NCBI GenBank assembly: GCA_035249305.1
Contig: DATFGQ010000103.1
Coordinates: 1 to 64,000, forward strand
DNA from: DASUNP01 sp035249305
Lineage (GTDB): Bacteria; Acidobacteriota; Blastocatellia; UBA7656
Direction: 5' to 3'
Length of the DNA: 64,000 bases
In this document: piece by piece, positions 34,232-42,920 of the stretch
How positions within the stretch are numbered: position 1 is the first letter of the stretch
Layout: the number at the start of each line of letters is the position of its first letter
Position numbers and translations under genes: made by a program
Notes under the pieces: generated by a model
Database searches by the model: none
Told to the model about the DNA's origin: nothing
Seen by the model: only the letters and a program-made list of their open reading frames with translations

Positions 34232-35920
34232 CTAAATCTCTATGCCGCCGATGCGGCCGCCCGATTTAGGCTGCGGCTTGGCGAGCACCGACGATTGCTC
34301 CTGGCGGCGCGCGCGGCTGCGGCCGGTGTGCCATTCGGCCCAGGCCGCGGGCGCGTCTATCGTCTCGCCGCCGTGGCGCGTAAGGCGTCTGCGGACCTGG
34401 CACATCACGGGCGTATTGACCGCGACTCCAGAGACTATCAACTGACCCTTCGTGAGCGCGGGCAGCTCGTCTAACATCCTGCGCCCCGCGCCCTCCACGG
34501 TCTTTGCGATCGTGTCCTGATCGATCGGGTTGACTATGCGCATGATGAACTGCGTCATGCACTGAGACAAAACGTCCGAGTCGAGCTTGCCCGGCCGCTG
34601 AGTTATCAGCCCTATGCCCACGCCGAACTTCCGCCCTTCAGACAGGATCTGCTTCAACACGTTAGTCGAGACTACCGACTGGCCCGCGGGCGCGAAGCGG
34701 TGCGACTCCTCAAGCAGCGCGAATATCGGGTAAGGCAGAAACCGCTCGCTCGTCGGGTCCGTCACTTCGTTCTTGTGCGTGGCCATGCGCGCCAGTATCG
34801 CGCGGCGCAGCAGCGTCGCCACGATCACCTGTTGTTCGTTCTCGGCGATGTCGACTAGCTGAAGCACCGTGCACTGGCCGGGCATGAAGAGATCAGTCAG
34901 CAGGTTGTGCTCGCTGTCGGAAAAGATCTGGTTCTGCGAATGCGCGCGGAAACGATTCTCAAGCCTCCATTCGAGCGCGTCTATAGTCGAGGCGTTGCCC
35001 GCGCGATCACCCTCCTGGTCGCCGTAGCGCTGCTCGGCCACGGCGTCCATCAAGTCCTGAAACCCGTAGTGGCCTCGCGCGCCGAAACGGTTCCTCACCG
35101 TGCGGTAGGCCGTGCCGAGAAAATGTCTCATCTTCTCCGACAGGTCCTGGAGCAAGTAGCAGATGTCGGCGAACTCTAAAGAATCGAACCGCACCTTCAC
35201 CTTCTCCGGCCTGAGAATCCTGACCTCCGGCTCGTAGCCGTCGGAACAGAATTGATTCTTGAACTCCGCCTGCTTGATCTCCTGTATCGTGTCGTACTCG
35301 CCGTGAGGGTCTACGACGAGGACCGCCGAGCGGTTTTCCGGCCTCATCAACTCTTCGACCAGCACAGACGCGGTGTAGCTTTTGCCCGCGCCCGTCGAGG
35401 CGAGGATCGCCAGGTGAGTCGACACCACGTCTTTGACCGACAGCACCACGGGCACGTCGCCCGACTCGCGCGTGAGCAGGCTGCCGACGTGCGCCGCCCC
35501 GCGCTCGCCCTTCTTCTTAGGCGAGAGAACGCGCGCCAGCATCTCCGACGGCGCGAGGTAGACCGCCTGCCCAGGCATGGGAGGTATGCGCGGGTTGACG
35601 AAATCCTTCAGCGCGTCGTCGAAAAAACCTATCGTCGAAACCGTTATCTCAAAAAGCTCCGCGCCAGCGGGTTCAAGCCCTATCATCTGGGCGACCATGG
35701 CGGGCGGCGTCGCGGGGTCCGCGAGGAAGCTGTCGGGCAGCGAGCGGACTAATCGGCGCTCGGTGATGTTGCCGACGATCTTGCGCTCGCGACTGTCAGT
35801 CGGGGCGTCATAATAGATGAACTCGCCGACGCGCGCGTGGCTGTTGTCGGTCGTGACAAAGAGGTATTCGCCGGGCTTTTCGCCTGGCCCCTTGACTGTT
35901 CCTACCAGTGTGTCAGACAT
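34232..35920 (-). CDS. HerA-like hexameric ATPase (DUF87)
   Basis: 562 aa from ATG 35920; the frame is open to 36160 but that part crosses repeat DNA. An N-terminal HAS-barrel (about 1-150) is followed by a RecA-type core: Walker A LASTGAGKSYTA, Walker B VLVVDPHGEYD, LLEESHRFAP, a sensor LITQRPGKLDSDVLSQC and the arginine segment near GRRMLDELPAL. HerA proteins are DNA translocases that work with NurA nuclease in archaeal end resection or with effectors in some bacterial defence systems. No NurA, SIR2 or nuclease gene is adjacent, so the role stays open. The last 40 residues are Arg/Gln-rich. Confidence 0.88.
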   Translation of the reverse strand: MSDTLVGTVKGPGEKPGEYLFVTTDNSHARVGEFIYYDAPTDSRERKIVGNITERRLVRSLPDSFLADPATPPAMVAQMIGLEPAGAELFEITVSTIGFFDDALKDFVNPRIPPMPGQAVYLAPSEMLARVLSPKKKGERGAAHVGSLLTRESGDVPVVLSVKDVVSTHLAILASTGAGKSYTASVLVEELMRPENRSAVLVVDPHGEYDTIQEIKQAEFKNQFCSDGYEPEVRILRPEKVKVRFDSLEFADICYLLQDLSEKMRHFLGTAYRTVRNRFGARGHYGFQDLMDAVAEQRYGDQEGDRAGNASTIDALEWRLENRFRAHSQNQIFSDSEHNLLTDLFMPGQCTVLQLVDIAENEQQVIVATLLRRAILARMATHKNEVTDPTSERFLPYPIFALLEESHRFAPAGQSVVSTNVLKQILSEGRKFGVGIGLITQRPGKLDSDVLSQCMTQFIMRIVNPIDQDTIAKTVEGAGRRMLDELPALTKGQLIVSGVAVNTPVMCQVRRRLTRHGGETIDAPAAWAEWHTGRSRARRQEQSSVLAKPQPKSGGRIGGIEI

Positions 35921-36011
35921 TAGCTTTGCCTTCGGATTCGGGGTACGGCGCACAATATAACACAATGTCGTTTTTGATTGTAGAGTAGTCAAAAGGTAAG
36001 GATTAAGACAT

Positions 36012-36079
36012 GCCACAGAGGCACAGAGGCACAGAGTAATTCTATTATTCTTATCTCCGCGTCTCCGTGTCTCCGTGGC
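36012..36079. repeat. CACAGAGG-type imperfect inverted repeat before hutI
   Basis: Arms 36012-36036 and 36055-36079 (GCCACAGAGGCACAG... against ...CTCCGTGTCTCCGTGGC) enclose an AT-rich 18-nt loop. A related copy lies at 51331-51398. The repeat ends 10 bp before the hutI start codon. Confidence 0.9.
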
Positions 36080-36089
36080 AAGATTACTT

Positions 36090-37379
36090 ATGATTGATGA
36101 ACTGCTGATAACCAACGCGAGCCAGCTCGTAACTCTCGCCGGACCCGCGCGGGCGCGCACGGGCGTTGAGATGCGCGAGCTTCAGATCGTAGAAGACGGC
36201 GCGGTCCTCGTTCGCGGCGGACGGATTGCGGCCGTGGGAAGATCAGAAGATGTCGAGCGCGAAGCGAGCAATGAAGCGCGCCGCATCGACGCGACCGGGC
36301 GCGTGGTAATGCCGGGCTTCGTCGACGCGCACACTCATCCAGTCTTCGCCGGCACGCGCGCCGACGAGTACGAGATGCGAGCCGAAGGGCTCACCTACCA
36401 GCAGATCGCCGCGGCGGGCGGCGGGATAAGATCGTCTGTGCGAAAGACGCGCGAGGCAAGCGAAGACGAGCTCTACGAGATGGCGCTGCCGCGCGTCCGT
36501 CGGTTCTTAGAGCACGGCACCACGACGATAGAGGCGAAGAGCGGATACGGGCTCACTGTCGAAGACGAGCTGAAGATCCTTCGAGTGATCCGAAGGCTCG
36601 GGCGCGAGACCCCGCTTGAGATGGTCCCGACTTTCCTGGGCGCGCACGAAATACCCGACGAGTACCGAAGCGCGGACGACCCTCAGGCGGCGCGCGAAAG
36701 ATACATACGCCTGGTCGTAGACGAGATGCTCCCGCGCGTGGCGGCCGAGGGACTGGCCGAATACTCTGACATCTTTTGCGAATCGCATGTCTTCACCGTC
36801 GAAGAGTCGCGCCGCGTCCTTCAGCGGGCGCGCGAGTTGGGCCTGGGCGTCCGCTTTCACGCCGACCAGCTTTCGCTCGGCGGGGGCGGGCGATTGGCCG
36901 CCGAGCTCAATGCCGCGAGCGCGGATCACCTTGAGTGGATAGACGACGAAGGCATAGAGCTGCTCCGCGCCGCAAACGTCTCGGCGGTCCTGCTGCCGGG
37001 GGCGGTGTTCAACCTTGGGCTCACGCGCTACGCCCCGGCGCGGCGCTTGATCGAGGAAGGCGTCGCCGTGGTGCTTGCGACAGACTTCAACCCCGGCAGC
37101 TCGCCCACGCCTTCGATGCAGATGATACTGTCGATAGCCTGCACTCAGATGCGAATGACGCCCGCCGAAGCCATCACCGCGGCGACCGTCAACGCCGCTT
37201 ACAGCCTCGACCGCGGCGAACGCCTTGGGTCGCTTGAGACGGGCAAGCAGGCCGACCTTGTTATTTTCGACTGCCCCGATTATCGACAGATCCCATATTT
37301 TTTCGGCGTCAACCACGCGGCGACCGTCATCAAACGAGGGCGCGTCGTCGTAGAGAATCAGCAGTGTCGGAGAGATTAA
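36090..37379 (+). CDS. hutI: Imidazolonepropionase
   Basis: 429 aa from ATG 36090; GTG 36075 lies inside the repeat and is rejected. HutI hydrolyses 4-imidazolone-5-propanoate to N-formimidoyl-glutamate in histidine breakdown. The amidohydrolase metal and substrate motifs are present: DAHTHPVFAGTRADEYEMR, TTTIEAKSGYGL, FLGAHEIPDEY, FHADQLSLGGG, SADHLEW and ATDFNPGSSPTPSMQ, ending with YRQIPYFFGVNHAATVIKRG. Length is normal. No hutH, hutU or hutG is in the window, so the pathway is scattered. There is no clear Shine-Dalgarno sequence because the repeat ends just upstream. Confidence 0.97.
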   Translation: MIDELLITNASQLVTLAGPARARTGVEMRELQIVEDGAVLVRGGRIAAVGRSEDVEREASNEARRIDATGRVVMPGFVDAHTHPVFAGTRADEYEMRAEGLTYQQIAAAGGGIRSSVRKTREASEDELYEMALPRVRRFLEHGTTTIEAKSGYGLTVEDELKILRVIRRLGRETPLEMVPTFLGAHEIPDEYRSADDPQAARERYIRLVVDEMLPRVAAEGLAEYSDIFCESHVFTVEESRRVLQRARELGLGVRFHADQLSLGGGGRLAAELNAASADHLEWIDDEGIELLRAANVSAVLLPGAVFNLGLTRYAPARRLIEEGVAVVLATDFNPGSSPTPSMQMILSIACTQMRMTPAEAITAATVNAAYSLDRGERLGSLETGKQADLVIFDCPDYRQIPYFFGVNHAATVIKRGRVVVENQQCRRD

Positions 37380-37381
37380 TC

Positions 37382-38362
37382 ATGACTCATAAAATTCTTC
37401 GCGCGTGTAAAGTCGTGTTCGTATCGATACTCTTATTCATGATTTGCGATGGCCTTTCCGAAGCGGCGAGTCAATCACGGATGCGAATCACGACCGGTTC
37501 GGGCGTCCGCGTGCGCACAGGCCCGCAAGTCGCGGCCGAAGAGGTGACGCGGCTGCCGATCGGGTCGGTCGTCGAAGAGCTGGAAGGCTTTCCACATACA
37601 GAGAAGATCGCGGGCGTCGAAGACCGATGGTATCGAGTGGCGCTTCCGGATGGGAAACAGGGCTGGCTCTTCGGCGGTTTCACTACGGTCTTCGATCCGG
37701 CGAAGGCCGCGGAGAATTATCTACAGATCGCGAACAACCGGCTTAAGGTAGAGCAGCCGACCTTCAACGACGCCGTCGACCTTGTGAATTTTCTCACGCG
37801 CGTAATACCGCCGTTGACCAGCACGGAGGCCGCGGCCAACCTTGAGCTTGCGCGGCTGCTTGCGATCTCGAAGGCCGCCTCGGCGATCCCCATCGAAAAG
37901 CAGGAGGAGCCTCTTTACCAGACGTGGATAAAAGCGCAGGGCGATCAGATCGTCTACAGCGAGCCCGCCGCGCAATGGTTCGTCGACTCGGACCTGTTCT
38001 GGAAGCTCCAGCAAAAATACAAGGCGCTTCCGGTAGCCGACAAAATTGCATGGGAGGCGGCCAACAACTCGCTGCCCGGCGAGTGCGAAGGTTTTCTGGA
38101 TTGCGACCTGTATGCTTACATACGGACGCTGGGCAGGTATTTGGACCTCTACCCGCGCGGCGCTCATGCGGAAGAGGCGCTCAAGAATCTGGGCGAGTTC
38201 TTATCCGAGGTCATAAAGAGCAACGGAACTTATTCGGTAGGCGAAAAGGCGGACCTGACCAAGGCGCTGGCAGAGCTTCGCGCGACGGTCGGGAAGAGTT
38301 CGAGCGCGAAGAAGGCGGCCGTGCTCAAGCAGCTAGATCAAGTCGGCAGCCAGTATCGTTAA
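37382..38362 (+). CDS. Exported SH3b-domain protein
   Basis: 326 aa from ATG 37382, 2 bp after hutI, so probably co-transcribed. Signal peptide (about 1-29, VVFVSILLFMICDGLSEA). An SH3b domain (about 32-105: TTGSGVRVRTGPQVAAEEV, LPIGSVVEEL, QGWLFGGFTTVF) follows. The remaining ~220 residues are helical and Ala/Leu/Lys-rich with no recognised family. The pairing with hutI is probably incidental. SH3b modules are typical of proteins that bind peptidoglycan; the protein is inferred to be periplasmic. Confidence 0.8.
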   Translation: MTHKILRACKVVFVSILLFMICDGLSEAASQSRMRITTGSGVRVRTGPQVAAEEVTRLPIGSVVEELEGFPHTEKIAGVEDRWYRVALPDGKQGWLFGGFTTVFDPAKAAENYLQIANNRLKVEQPTFNDAVDLVNFLTRVIPPLTSTEAAANLELARLLAISKAASAIPIEKQEEPLYQTWIKAQGDQIVYSEPAAQWFVDSDLFWKLQQKYKALPVADKIAWEAANNSLPGECEGFLDCDLYAYIRTLGRYLDLYPRGAHAEEALKNLGEFLSEVIKSNGTYSVGEKADLTKALAELRATVGKSSSAKKAAVLKQLDQVGSQYR

Positions 38363-38583
38363 TAGCTTGCGAAACAATAATCCCGCTTCGAAGGCCCGGC
38401 GAATAGCAGTCCCGTGTCGTTAGAAAAAAGTTGCGTAGAGACTTCCCGATGATATAATGCCGCCCGCTGCGGCAACCACGTTCAACCCTCTCGCCACAGC
38501 CGATCCATTCAACCGTCAATTTAAAGAAGCCGTTTTCCCGAATACTTTTTACGACGCTTGAGCAACCCCAAAGGAGAATAATC

Positions 38584-39486
38584 ATGAAAAAAACCCTGAT
38601 CACACTCTTAGCAGCGTGCCTGTTTCTGGCGATCACTTCCCAGTTGGCGGCGCAGACCGGCCAGCAGACGCCGCCTGGTCCGCCCCCGGTCCTGTTCATC
38701 TTTCGCGAAGAGGTGAAAGCGAGCCGCGGCGGCGCTCATGAAAAACTTGAGGCGGGTTATGTTCGCGCCCTTCAAAAAGCGAACTGGCCGACCTACTCGA
38801 TAGGCATCGCGTCTATATCCGGGCCGCACGACGCATGGTTTATGACGGGCTATGAATCATACGCGGCTATGGAGAAAGACCGCATGGCGATGGAGAAGAA
38901 CGCCGAGCTGATGAGCGAGTTCGACCGGCTCGACGCGGCCGACGCGGAGTTCCGCACAAACCAGCGAGGCGTAATCGCAACCTACCGGCCGAACCTCAGC
39001 TATAACGCCGACAAGGCCGACCTGCCGATGACGCGGTATTTTCAAGTCAACACGGTCCGCGTGCGTCCGGGCCACGAAGAAGAATGGATCGAAGCGCGCA
39101 GCATTTTAATCGACGCGGTGAAGAAAGCGGGCGGCACCGCGCCGAACATAGTTTATGGCGTTACGGTGGGGATGCCGGGCGGGACCTTTCTAGTCTTCAC
39201 GCTCAGAAAATCGCTCGCCGAAATGGACCCGAACCCTAACATGGCGCGCGCCGTTCAGGAGGCGATGGGCGAAGAGAACGCCAAGCGACGGCAGAAGCTG
39301 ATAAGCGATTCGGTCATAAGCACGGAGATGAGCCTCTACGGCGTAAGCCCGCGAATGAGCTACGTGGCGAAGGAGTGGGTGGCAGCCGCACCCGACTTCT
39401 GGGCGCCAAAACAGATGACGGCGATGAAGGCGGCGCCTAAAACTAAGAAGACCGGCGTTACCGCCACGGTTAAGAAACAACCCTGA
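38584..39486 (+). CDS. Exported protein with two ferredoxin-like (ABM-type) domains
   Basis: 300 aa, AGGAG 7 nt before ATG. Signal peptide (about 1-24, LITLLAACLFLAITSQLAA). Two similar halves, each opening with a strand like PVLFIFREEVKASRGGAHEK or YFQVNTVRVRPGHEEEW, then helices and a strand, resemble dimeric alpha-beta barrels such as the antibiotic-biosynthesis-monooxygenase fold. No active-site residue can be singled out. A hairpin terminator follows 23 bp after the stop, so it is a single-gene unit. Function unknown. Confidence 0.75.
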   Translation: MKKTLITLLAACLFLAITSQLAAQTGQQTPPGPPPVLFIFREEVKASRGGAHEKLEAGYVRALQKANWPTYSIGIASISGPHDAWFMTGYESYAAMEKDRMAMEKNAELMSEFDRLDAADAEFRTNQRGVIATYRPNLSYNADKADLPMTRYFQVNTVRVRPGHEEEWIEARSILIDAVKKAGGTAPNIVYGVTVGMPGGTFLVFTLRKSLAEMDPNPNMARAVQEAMGEENAKRRQKLISDSVISTEMSLYGVSPRMSYVAKEWVAAAPDFWAPKQMTAMKAAPKTKKTGVTATVKKQP

Positions 39487-39509
39487 TCCGTCGCGCCACG
39501 CCAATCGAA

Positions 39510-39552
39510 CGAGGGCCGCCATTATAACAGCGATGGCGGCCCTCGTTATTTA
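39510..39552 (+). terminator. Probable terminator
   Basis: Perfect 13-bp GC-rich stem (39510-39522 with 39533-39545) followed by TTATTT. It ends the preceding exported-protein gene. Confidence 0.65.
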
Positions 39553-39636
39553 CAGCGGAGGTTTTGGAACTTTTGGGGGGGTCGGGGCGAATCACTAATG
39601 GCAGCAAGACGTCGGGCCGCTTACGTAAGCCGATTT

Positions 39637-40260
39637 ATGGAATTGACCACGACTACCAGCGATTACGACCTGTTGAGCCGCGTTATGGCAGGCGACGAAG
39701 AGGCATTCACCTCGCTCTACCGCAGGCGGCAGGGCGGCATATATCGCTTCGCTTTGCAGATGAGCGGCTCGCGCTCGATCGCCGAAGATGTCACGCAAGA
39801 GGTCTTCATGACGATCGTGCGCAACGGCGCGGGGTATGACCCGGCGCGCGGATCGCTTTCGGCTTACCTGTACGGCATAGCGCGCAATCACGTCTTGCGC
39901 CGGTTGGAGCGCGAGCGTTTATTCGTCCCATTCGCCGACGCGGAAGAGGAGCAAGAGACGACCGGCGCGGCCAGGCTCATAGCCGAGACGGACCCGCTCG
40001 CGGACCTGACTCGCAACGAGATGATAGAGGCGGTGCGAGGGGCTGTGCTGGCGCTGCCGGCGCACTACCGTGAAGCGGTCGTCTTGTGCGACCTTCACGA
40101 GATGAGCTACGCCGAGGCGGCGGATGTGGTTGGCTGCGCGGTGGGGACTATCAGGTCGCGCCTGCACAGGGCGCGCGCGCTGCTGGTTGAAAAACTCAGG
40201 GCGAGCGGCGACCGCGGCGCGGCGCGGGAGACGGCCAACCCTGTGAGGTGCTTTGCATGA
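39637..40260 (+). CDS. ECF-type sigma-70 factor
   Basis: 207 aa from ATG 39637; ATG 39598 in frame would add 13 residues and neither start has a strong ribosome site. Region 2 (about 15-90: DEEAFTSLYRRRQGGIYRFA, SIAEDVTQEVFMTI, GSLSAYLYGIARNHVLRRL) and region 4 (about 130-185: LALPAHYREAVVLCDLHEMS, AADVVGCAVGTIRSRLHRAR) are typical. The stop overlaps the start of the anti-sigma gene (ATGA), showing translational coupling. It probably activates its own operon, including the exported protein gene at 41101. Confidence 0.93.
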   Translation: MELTTTTSDYDLLSRVMAGDEEAFTSLYRRRQGGIYRFALQMSGSRSIAEDVTQEVFMTIVRNGAGYDPARGSLSAYLYGIARNHVLRRLERERLFVPFADAEEEQETTGAARLIAETDPLADLTRNEMIEAVRGAVLALPAHYREAVVLCDLHEMSYAEAADVVGCAVGTIRSRLHRARALLVEKLRASGDRGAARETANPVRCFA

Positions 40261-41054
40261 ACTGTCAAGAATTCGAAGCCAGTATAAACGATCTGGCGCG
40301 CGATCAGATTATGGATGTAGCCTCGCGCACAAGCGCGCACGCACATAGCGAAGGATGCGCGGAGTGCGCGGCCCGTCTTGCCGACGAGCGGATGTTGAGC
40401 GCGGGGCTGCGCTATCTTGCGGCGAGCGCAAGCGACGAGCAGGCCCCGGCCAGGGTCGAAGACGCACTGCTCGCGGCGCTGCGCGAGCGCAAAGCAAACG
40501 TGGCTGCGCCAGCCGTCACGCTCGTCGCGCGGCGTCGTATGTCGCGCTGGGCGATCGCGGCCGCGGCGGCGATATTAATATTGATCGCCCTGGTCGCGCT
40601 GCGCGCCAACCAATCGAGGCCGGAGCCGCCACAGCATGCGAATCAGGCTCAACCTGCTCCCGCGCCGGCTCCCATAGGACCTGAGAAAAAGAGCCCGGAG
40701 AGAGAGAACTCCGTCGCGCCTGCAAGTCCCAGGCGCGAGGCTCAGAATCATTTTGTGGCTAACAGGCCACGCCGCCCGTCGCCGCGCGCGGAGGCCGTTA
40801 ATGCTAAAGACAACGCTAAGGATAAGGATTCGGCGGCGGGCGATTACGAGATAACGACCGACTTCATACCTCTCACGCATCGCGGTAGCCTCGCCGAGCT
40901 CGAAGGCGGGCAGGTCTTGAGGGTCGAGCTGCCGCGCTCGTCGCTGGCGAGCTTCGGGCTGCCCATGAACCTGGAGCGGGCCGGGGAGCGAATAAAGGCG
41001 GACGTAGTCGTGGGCAACGACGGGATGGCGCGGGCGATTCGCTTCGTGCGCTAA
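40257..41054 (+). CDS. Zinc-finger membrane anti-sigma factor
   Basis: 265 aa, ATG 40257 in ATGA overlap with the sigma gene. The cytoplasmic N-terminus has a Cys in MNCQEFEASINDLA and the ZAS motif HSEGCAEC. One TM helix (about 103-122, AIAAAAAILILIALVAL) leads to a long Pro/Ala/Lys-rich linker (about 125-205) and a small C-terminal domain (PLTHRGSLAELEGGQVLRVELPRSSLASFGLP). The outer domain should carry the signal input. Context and motif make the anti-sigma role likely. Confidence 0.86.
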   Translation: MNCQEFEASINDLARDQIMDVASRTSAHAHSEGCAECAARLADERMLSAGLRYLAASASDEQAPARVEDALLAALRERKANVAAPAVTLVARRRMSRWAIAAAAAILILIALVALRANQSRPEPPQHANQAQPAPAPAPIGPEKKSPERENSVAPASPRREAQNHFVANRPRRPSPRAEAVNAKDNAKDKDSAAGDYEITTDFIPLTHRGSLAELEGGQVLRVELPRSSLASFGLPMNLERAGERIKADVVVGNDGMARAIRFVR

Positions 41055-41100
41055 CGGACTGAAAACATAATTACCAATTATCTACGAAGGAGATGAACGT

Positions 41101-42180
41101 ATGAGAATTCAAAGACGGTGGATGATAACGGCTACCTGCGCGCTCGCCCTGCTTGCGAACGTCGTGGGCGTCATCGCGCAGAGCGAAAGGCCCAGGCAAA
41201 GGGAGCGCGACGTCTACATCGAGCGCAGCGGCGGCGCAGTGATCGCGGGCGGGCAAGCAGATCACTGGACCTTGAGTGAACAGGACGGGGACGGCAACAC
41301 GTTCGTCTTCGTTTCGGGCGAGATGAGCTTTGACGGCAAGACAGTCAAGGGGGCGCCTTATTCTGCGCAGGCCATTTCGGAGAGCATACAGACGCTGGCC
41401 GACGGCAACCGCATCGTTCATAAAACGACGGCCTCGGTCTACCGCGACGGCGAAGGGCGCACGCGCCGCGACCAGACGCTGAAGGCGATCGGCCCATACG
41501 CTTCGGCGGGCGACCCGCCGCAGACCACTTTCATCAACGACCCCGTGGCGGGCGTCAACTACATACTCGACTCGCGAACCCGCACGGCGCGCAAGATAGA
41601 CTTTAAGGTTATGAAAGGCGGACGGGGCGAGCGCGTAGTCGTCACGGGCGAAGGCGCGCCCAAGAAGCGTCGTTCCGCAGATGCCGACATTAATGAAGCC
41701 CAGGTCAGAGAGCACAAGCTTAGGGCAATAGAAGAGACGGTCGTAGCTGGCGGCCCCGCCCTGGCGCATGCCCCGCGCCCGGGCGCGACCTTCGAGTACC
41801 TGCGCACCAAGCCCGACCCCAAGAATACCAAGAAGGAATCGCTCGGCAAACAGACCATTGAAGGCGTCGAGGCCGAGGGGACGCGCCTGACGATCACGAT
41901 CCCGGCGGGCGAGATCGGAAACGAGCTGCCTATGCAGCTCGTCACAGAGAGCTGGTACTCGCCCGAGTTGCAGACGGTCATCATGAGCAAGCACACGGAC
42001 CCGCGGATGGGCGAGCACACCTACAGGCTCACGAACATCACGCTCGGCGAGCCGGCGCGCTCGCTGTTTGAAGTGCCGGCCGACTACGCGATCAAGGAGA
42101 CGATTCCGGGCGATCTGAAGTTCAAGATCGAGCGCGAGATGCAAGAATCGAAGCGCAAGCCGGAGGAGAAAGACTTCTAA
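41101..42180 (+). CDS. Exported protein of the ECF cassette, unknown function
   Basis: 359 aa, AAGGAG 8 nt before ATG. Signal peptide (about 1-27, MITATCALALLANVVGVIA). The body is beta-rich and charged: VYRDGEGRTRRDQTLKAI, FINDPVAGVNYILDSRTRTA and SWYSPELQTVIMSKHTDPR. The run of strands recalls lipoprotein-carrier or outer-membrane-sensor folds, but I cannot name a family. It lies 46 bp after the anti-sigma gene and ends at a strong terminator, so it is probably the effector or sensor of this regulon. Confidence 0.75.
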   Translation: MRIQRRWMITATCALALLANVVGVIAQSERPRQRERDVYIERSGGAVIAGGQADHWTLSEQDGDGNTFVFVSGEMSFDGKTVKGAPYSAQAISESIQTLADGNRIVHKTTASVYRDGEGRTRRDQTLKAIGPYASAGDPPQTTFINDPVAGVNYILDSRTRTARKIDFKVMKGGRGERVVVTGEGAPKKRRSADADINEAQVREHKLRAIEETVVAGGPALAHAPRPGATFEYLRTKPDPKNTKKESLGKQTIEGVEAEGTRLTITIPAGEIGNELPMQLVTESWYSPELQTVIMSKHTDPRMGEHTYRLTNITLGEPARSLFEVPADYAIKETIPGDLKFKIEREMQESKRKPEEKDF

Positions 42181-42214
42181 TCCTGCGGCCTTGAAACCGA
42201 AGAGCAAGCCGTGT

Positions 42215-42256
42215 GACGCCGGGAGCAGAGAGATCTCTACTCCCGGCGTCTTTATT
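42215..42256 (+). terminator. Rho-independent terminator
   Basis: Perfect 11-bp stem (42215-42225 with 42240-42250) with an inner AGAGATCTCT palindrome and the tail TTTATTTTT. It closes the ECF cassette. Confidence 0.93.
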
Positions 42257-42359
42257 TTTGGCGAGGCTCGCCCGCGTCGATCGAGCTGGCTAAACTAGGA
42301 GTGAGGACGTTCGAGGAGAAAGGCCCGCGGCGGCGGATTTGCGCTAAATTGGGCCGTCC

Positions 42360-42387
42360 TTGACACTTTTTGGAACCGTATGTTAAT
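42360..42387 (+). promoter_or_regulatory. Candidate sigma-70 promoter of the ATP synthase operon
   Basis: TTGACA (42360-42365) is a perfect -35 box; GTTAAT (42382-42387) 16 bp later is a 4/6 match to the -10 box. It lies 39 bp before the first atpF start, in an otherwise empty gap after the terminator. Confidence 0.5.
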
Positions 42388-42425
42388 TTTCGTGGCTTGA
42401 ACTGGCGGTAAAATCCTTATAGGGA

Positions 42426-42920
42426 GTGCATGCTTTGGTTTCGATGACAGCGCTCGCTTTCGCTGAGGGCGGGGGCAACATCATACAGCCGGACGGCTCG
42501 CTTATCTTAGTACTCGTCCTCTTCATCATATTCGTCTTCGTGCTGAACCGTATCTTGTTCAAGCCCATCGGCCGCGTGCTGGACGAGCGAGAGACTTTGA
42601 CCGAAGGCGCGAGGACGGAAGCGCGCGCGGCCGTGCGCCGCTACCAGACGGAGCTTGCCGATTACGAGGCGCGCATACGCCAGGCGCGCGCGGAGAGCTA
42701 CAAGCGGCTCGAACAGCAGCGCGCCGCCGCGCTCGAAGAGCGCCGCCATCTGATCGACGAGGCCAAAGCGGACGCCGGTAATCAGATCGGGCGGGCGAAA
42801 GAGGAGATCGCCGAGCAGGCAGCGCGCGCGCGCGCCTCGCTCGAAGTCGAGGCGCGCGAGATAGCCGCTCAAATCTCGCGCTCGGTGCTAGGCCGCACGG
42901 TGGGAGGAGGGGCCGATTGA
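42426..42920 (+). CDS. atpF: ATP synthase F0 subunit b (first copy)
   Basis: 164 aa from GTG 42426; TTG 42435 is an alternative better spaced from AGGGAG. A short outer N-terminus, one TM helix (about 26-46, LILVLVLFIIFVFVLNRI) with LFKPIGRVLDER just after, and a long charged helix are typical of subunit b, the stator stalk. Two different b genes occur in tandem, as in organisms with a b/b' heterodimer; this one, with its acidic-rich coil, may be b'. It starts a five-gene run with 4-bp overlaps. Confidence 0.9.
   Translation: MHALVSMTALAFAEGGGNIIQPDGSLILVLVLFIIFVFVLNRILFKPIGRVLDERETLTEGARTEARAAVRRYQTELADYEARIRQARAESYKRLEQQRAAALEERRHLIDEAKADAGNQIGRAKEEIAEQAARARASLEVEAREIAAQISRSVLGRTVGGGAD

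Noticed and set aside
35921..36160. N-terminal extension of the HerA-like gene
   Set aside because: The extension reads through the CACAGAGG inverted repeat; ATG 35920 starts the HAS-barrel directly.
41071..42207. Long open frame antisense to the exported protein gene (also 49759-51189, 47042-48379, 31412-32575, 1630-2370)
   Set aside because: These translate into Arg/Ala/Val/His-rich sequence without motifs, opposite genes with signal peptides or catalytic motifs; typical shadows in GC-rich DNA.
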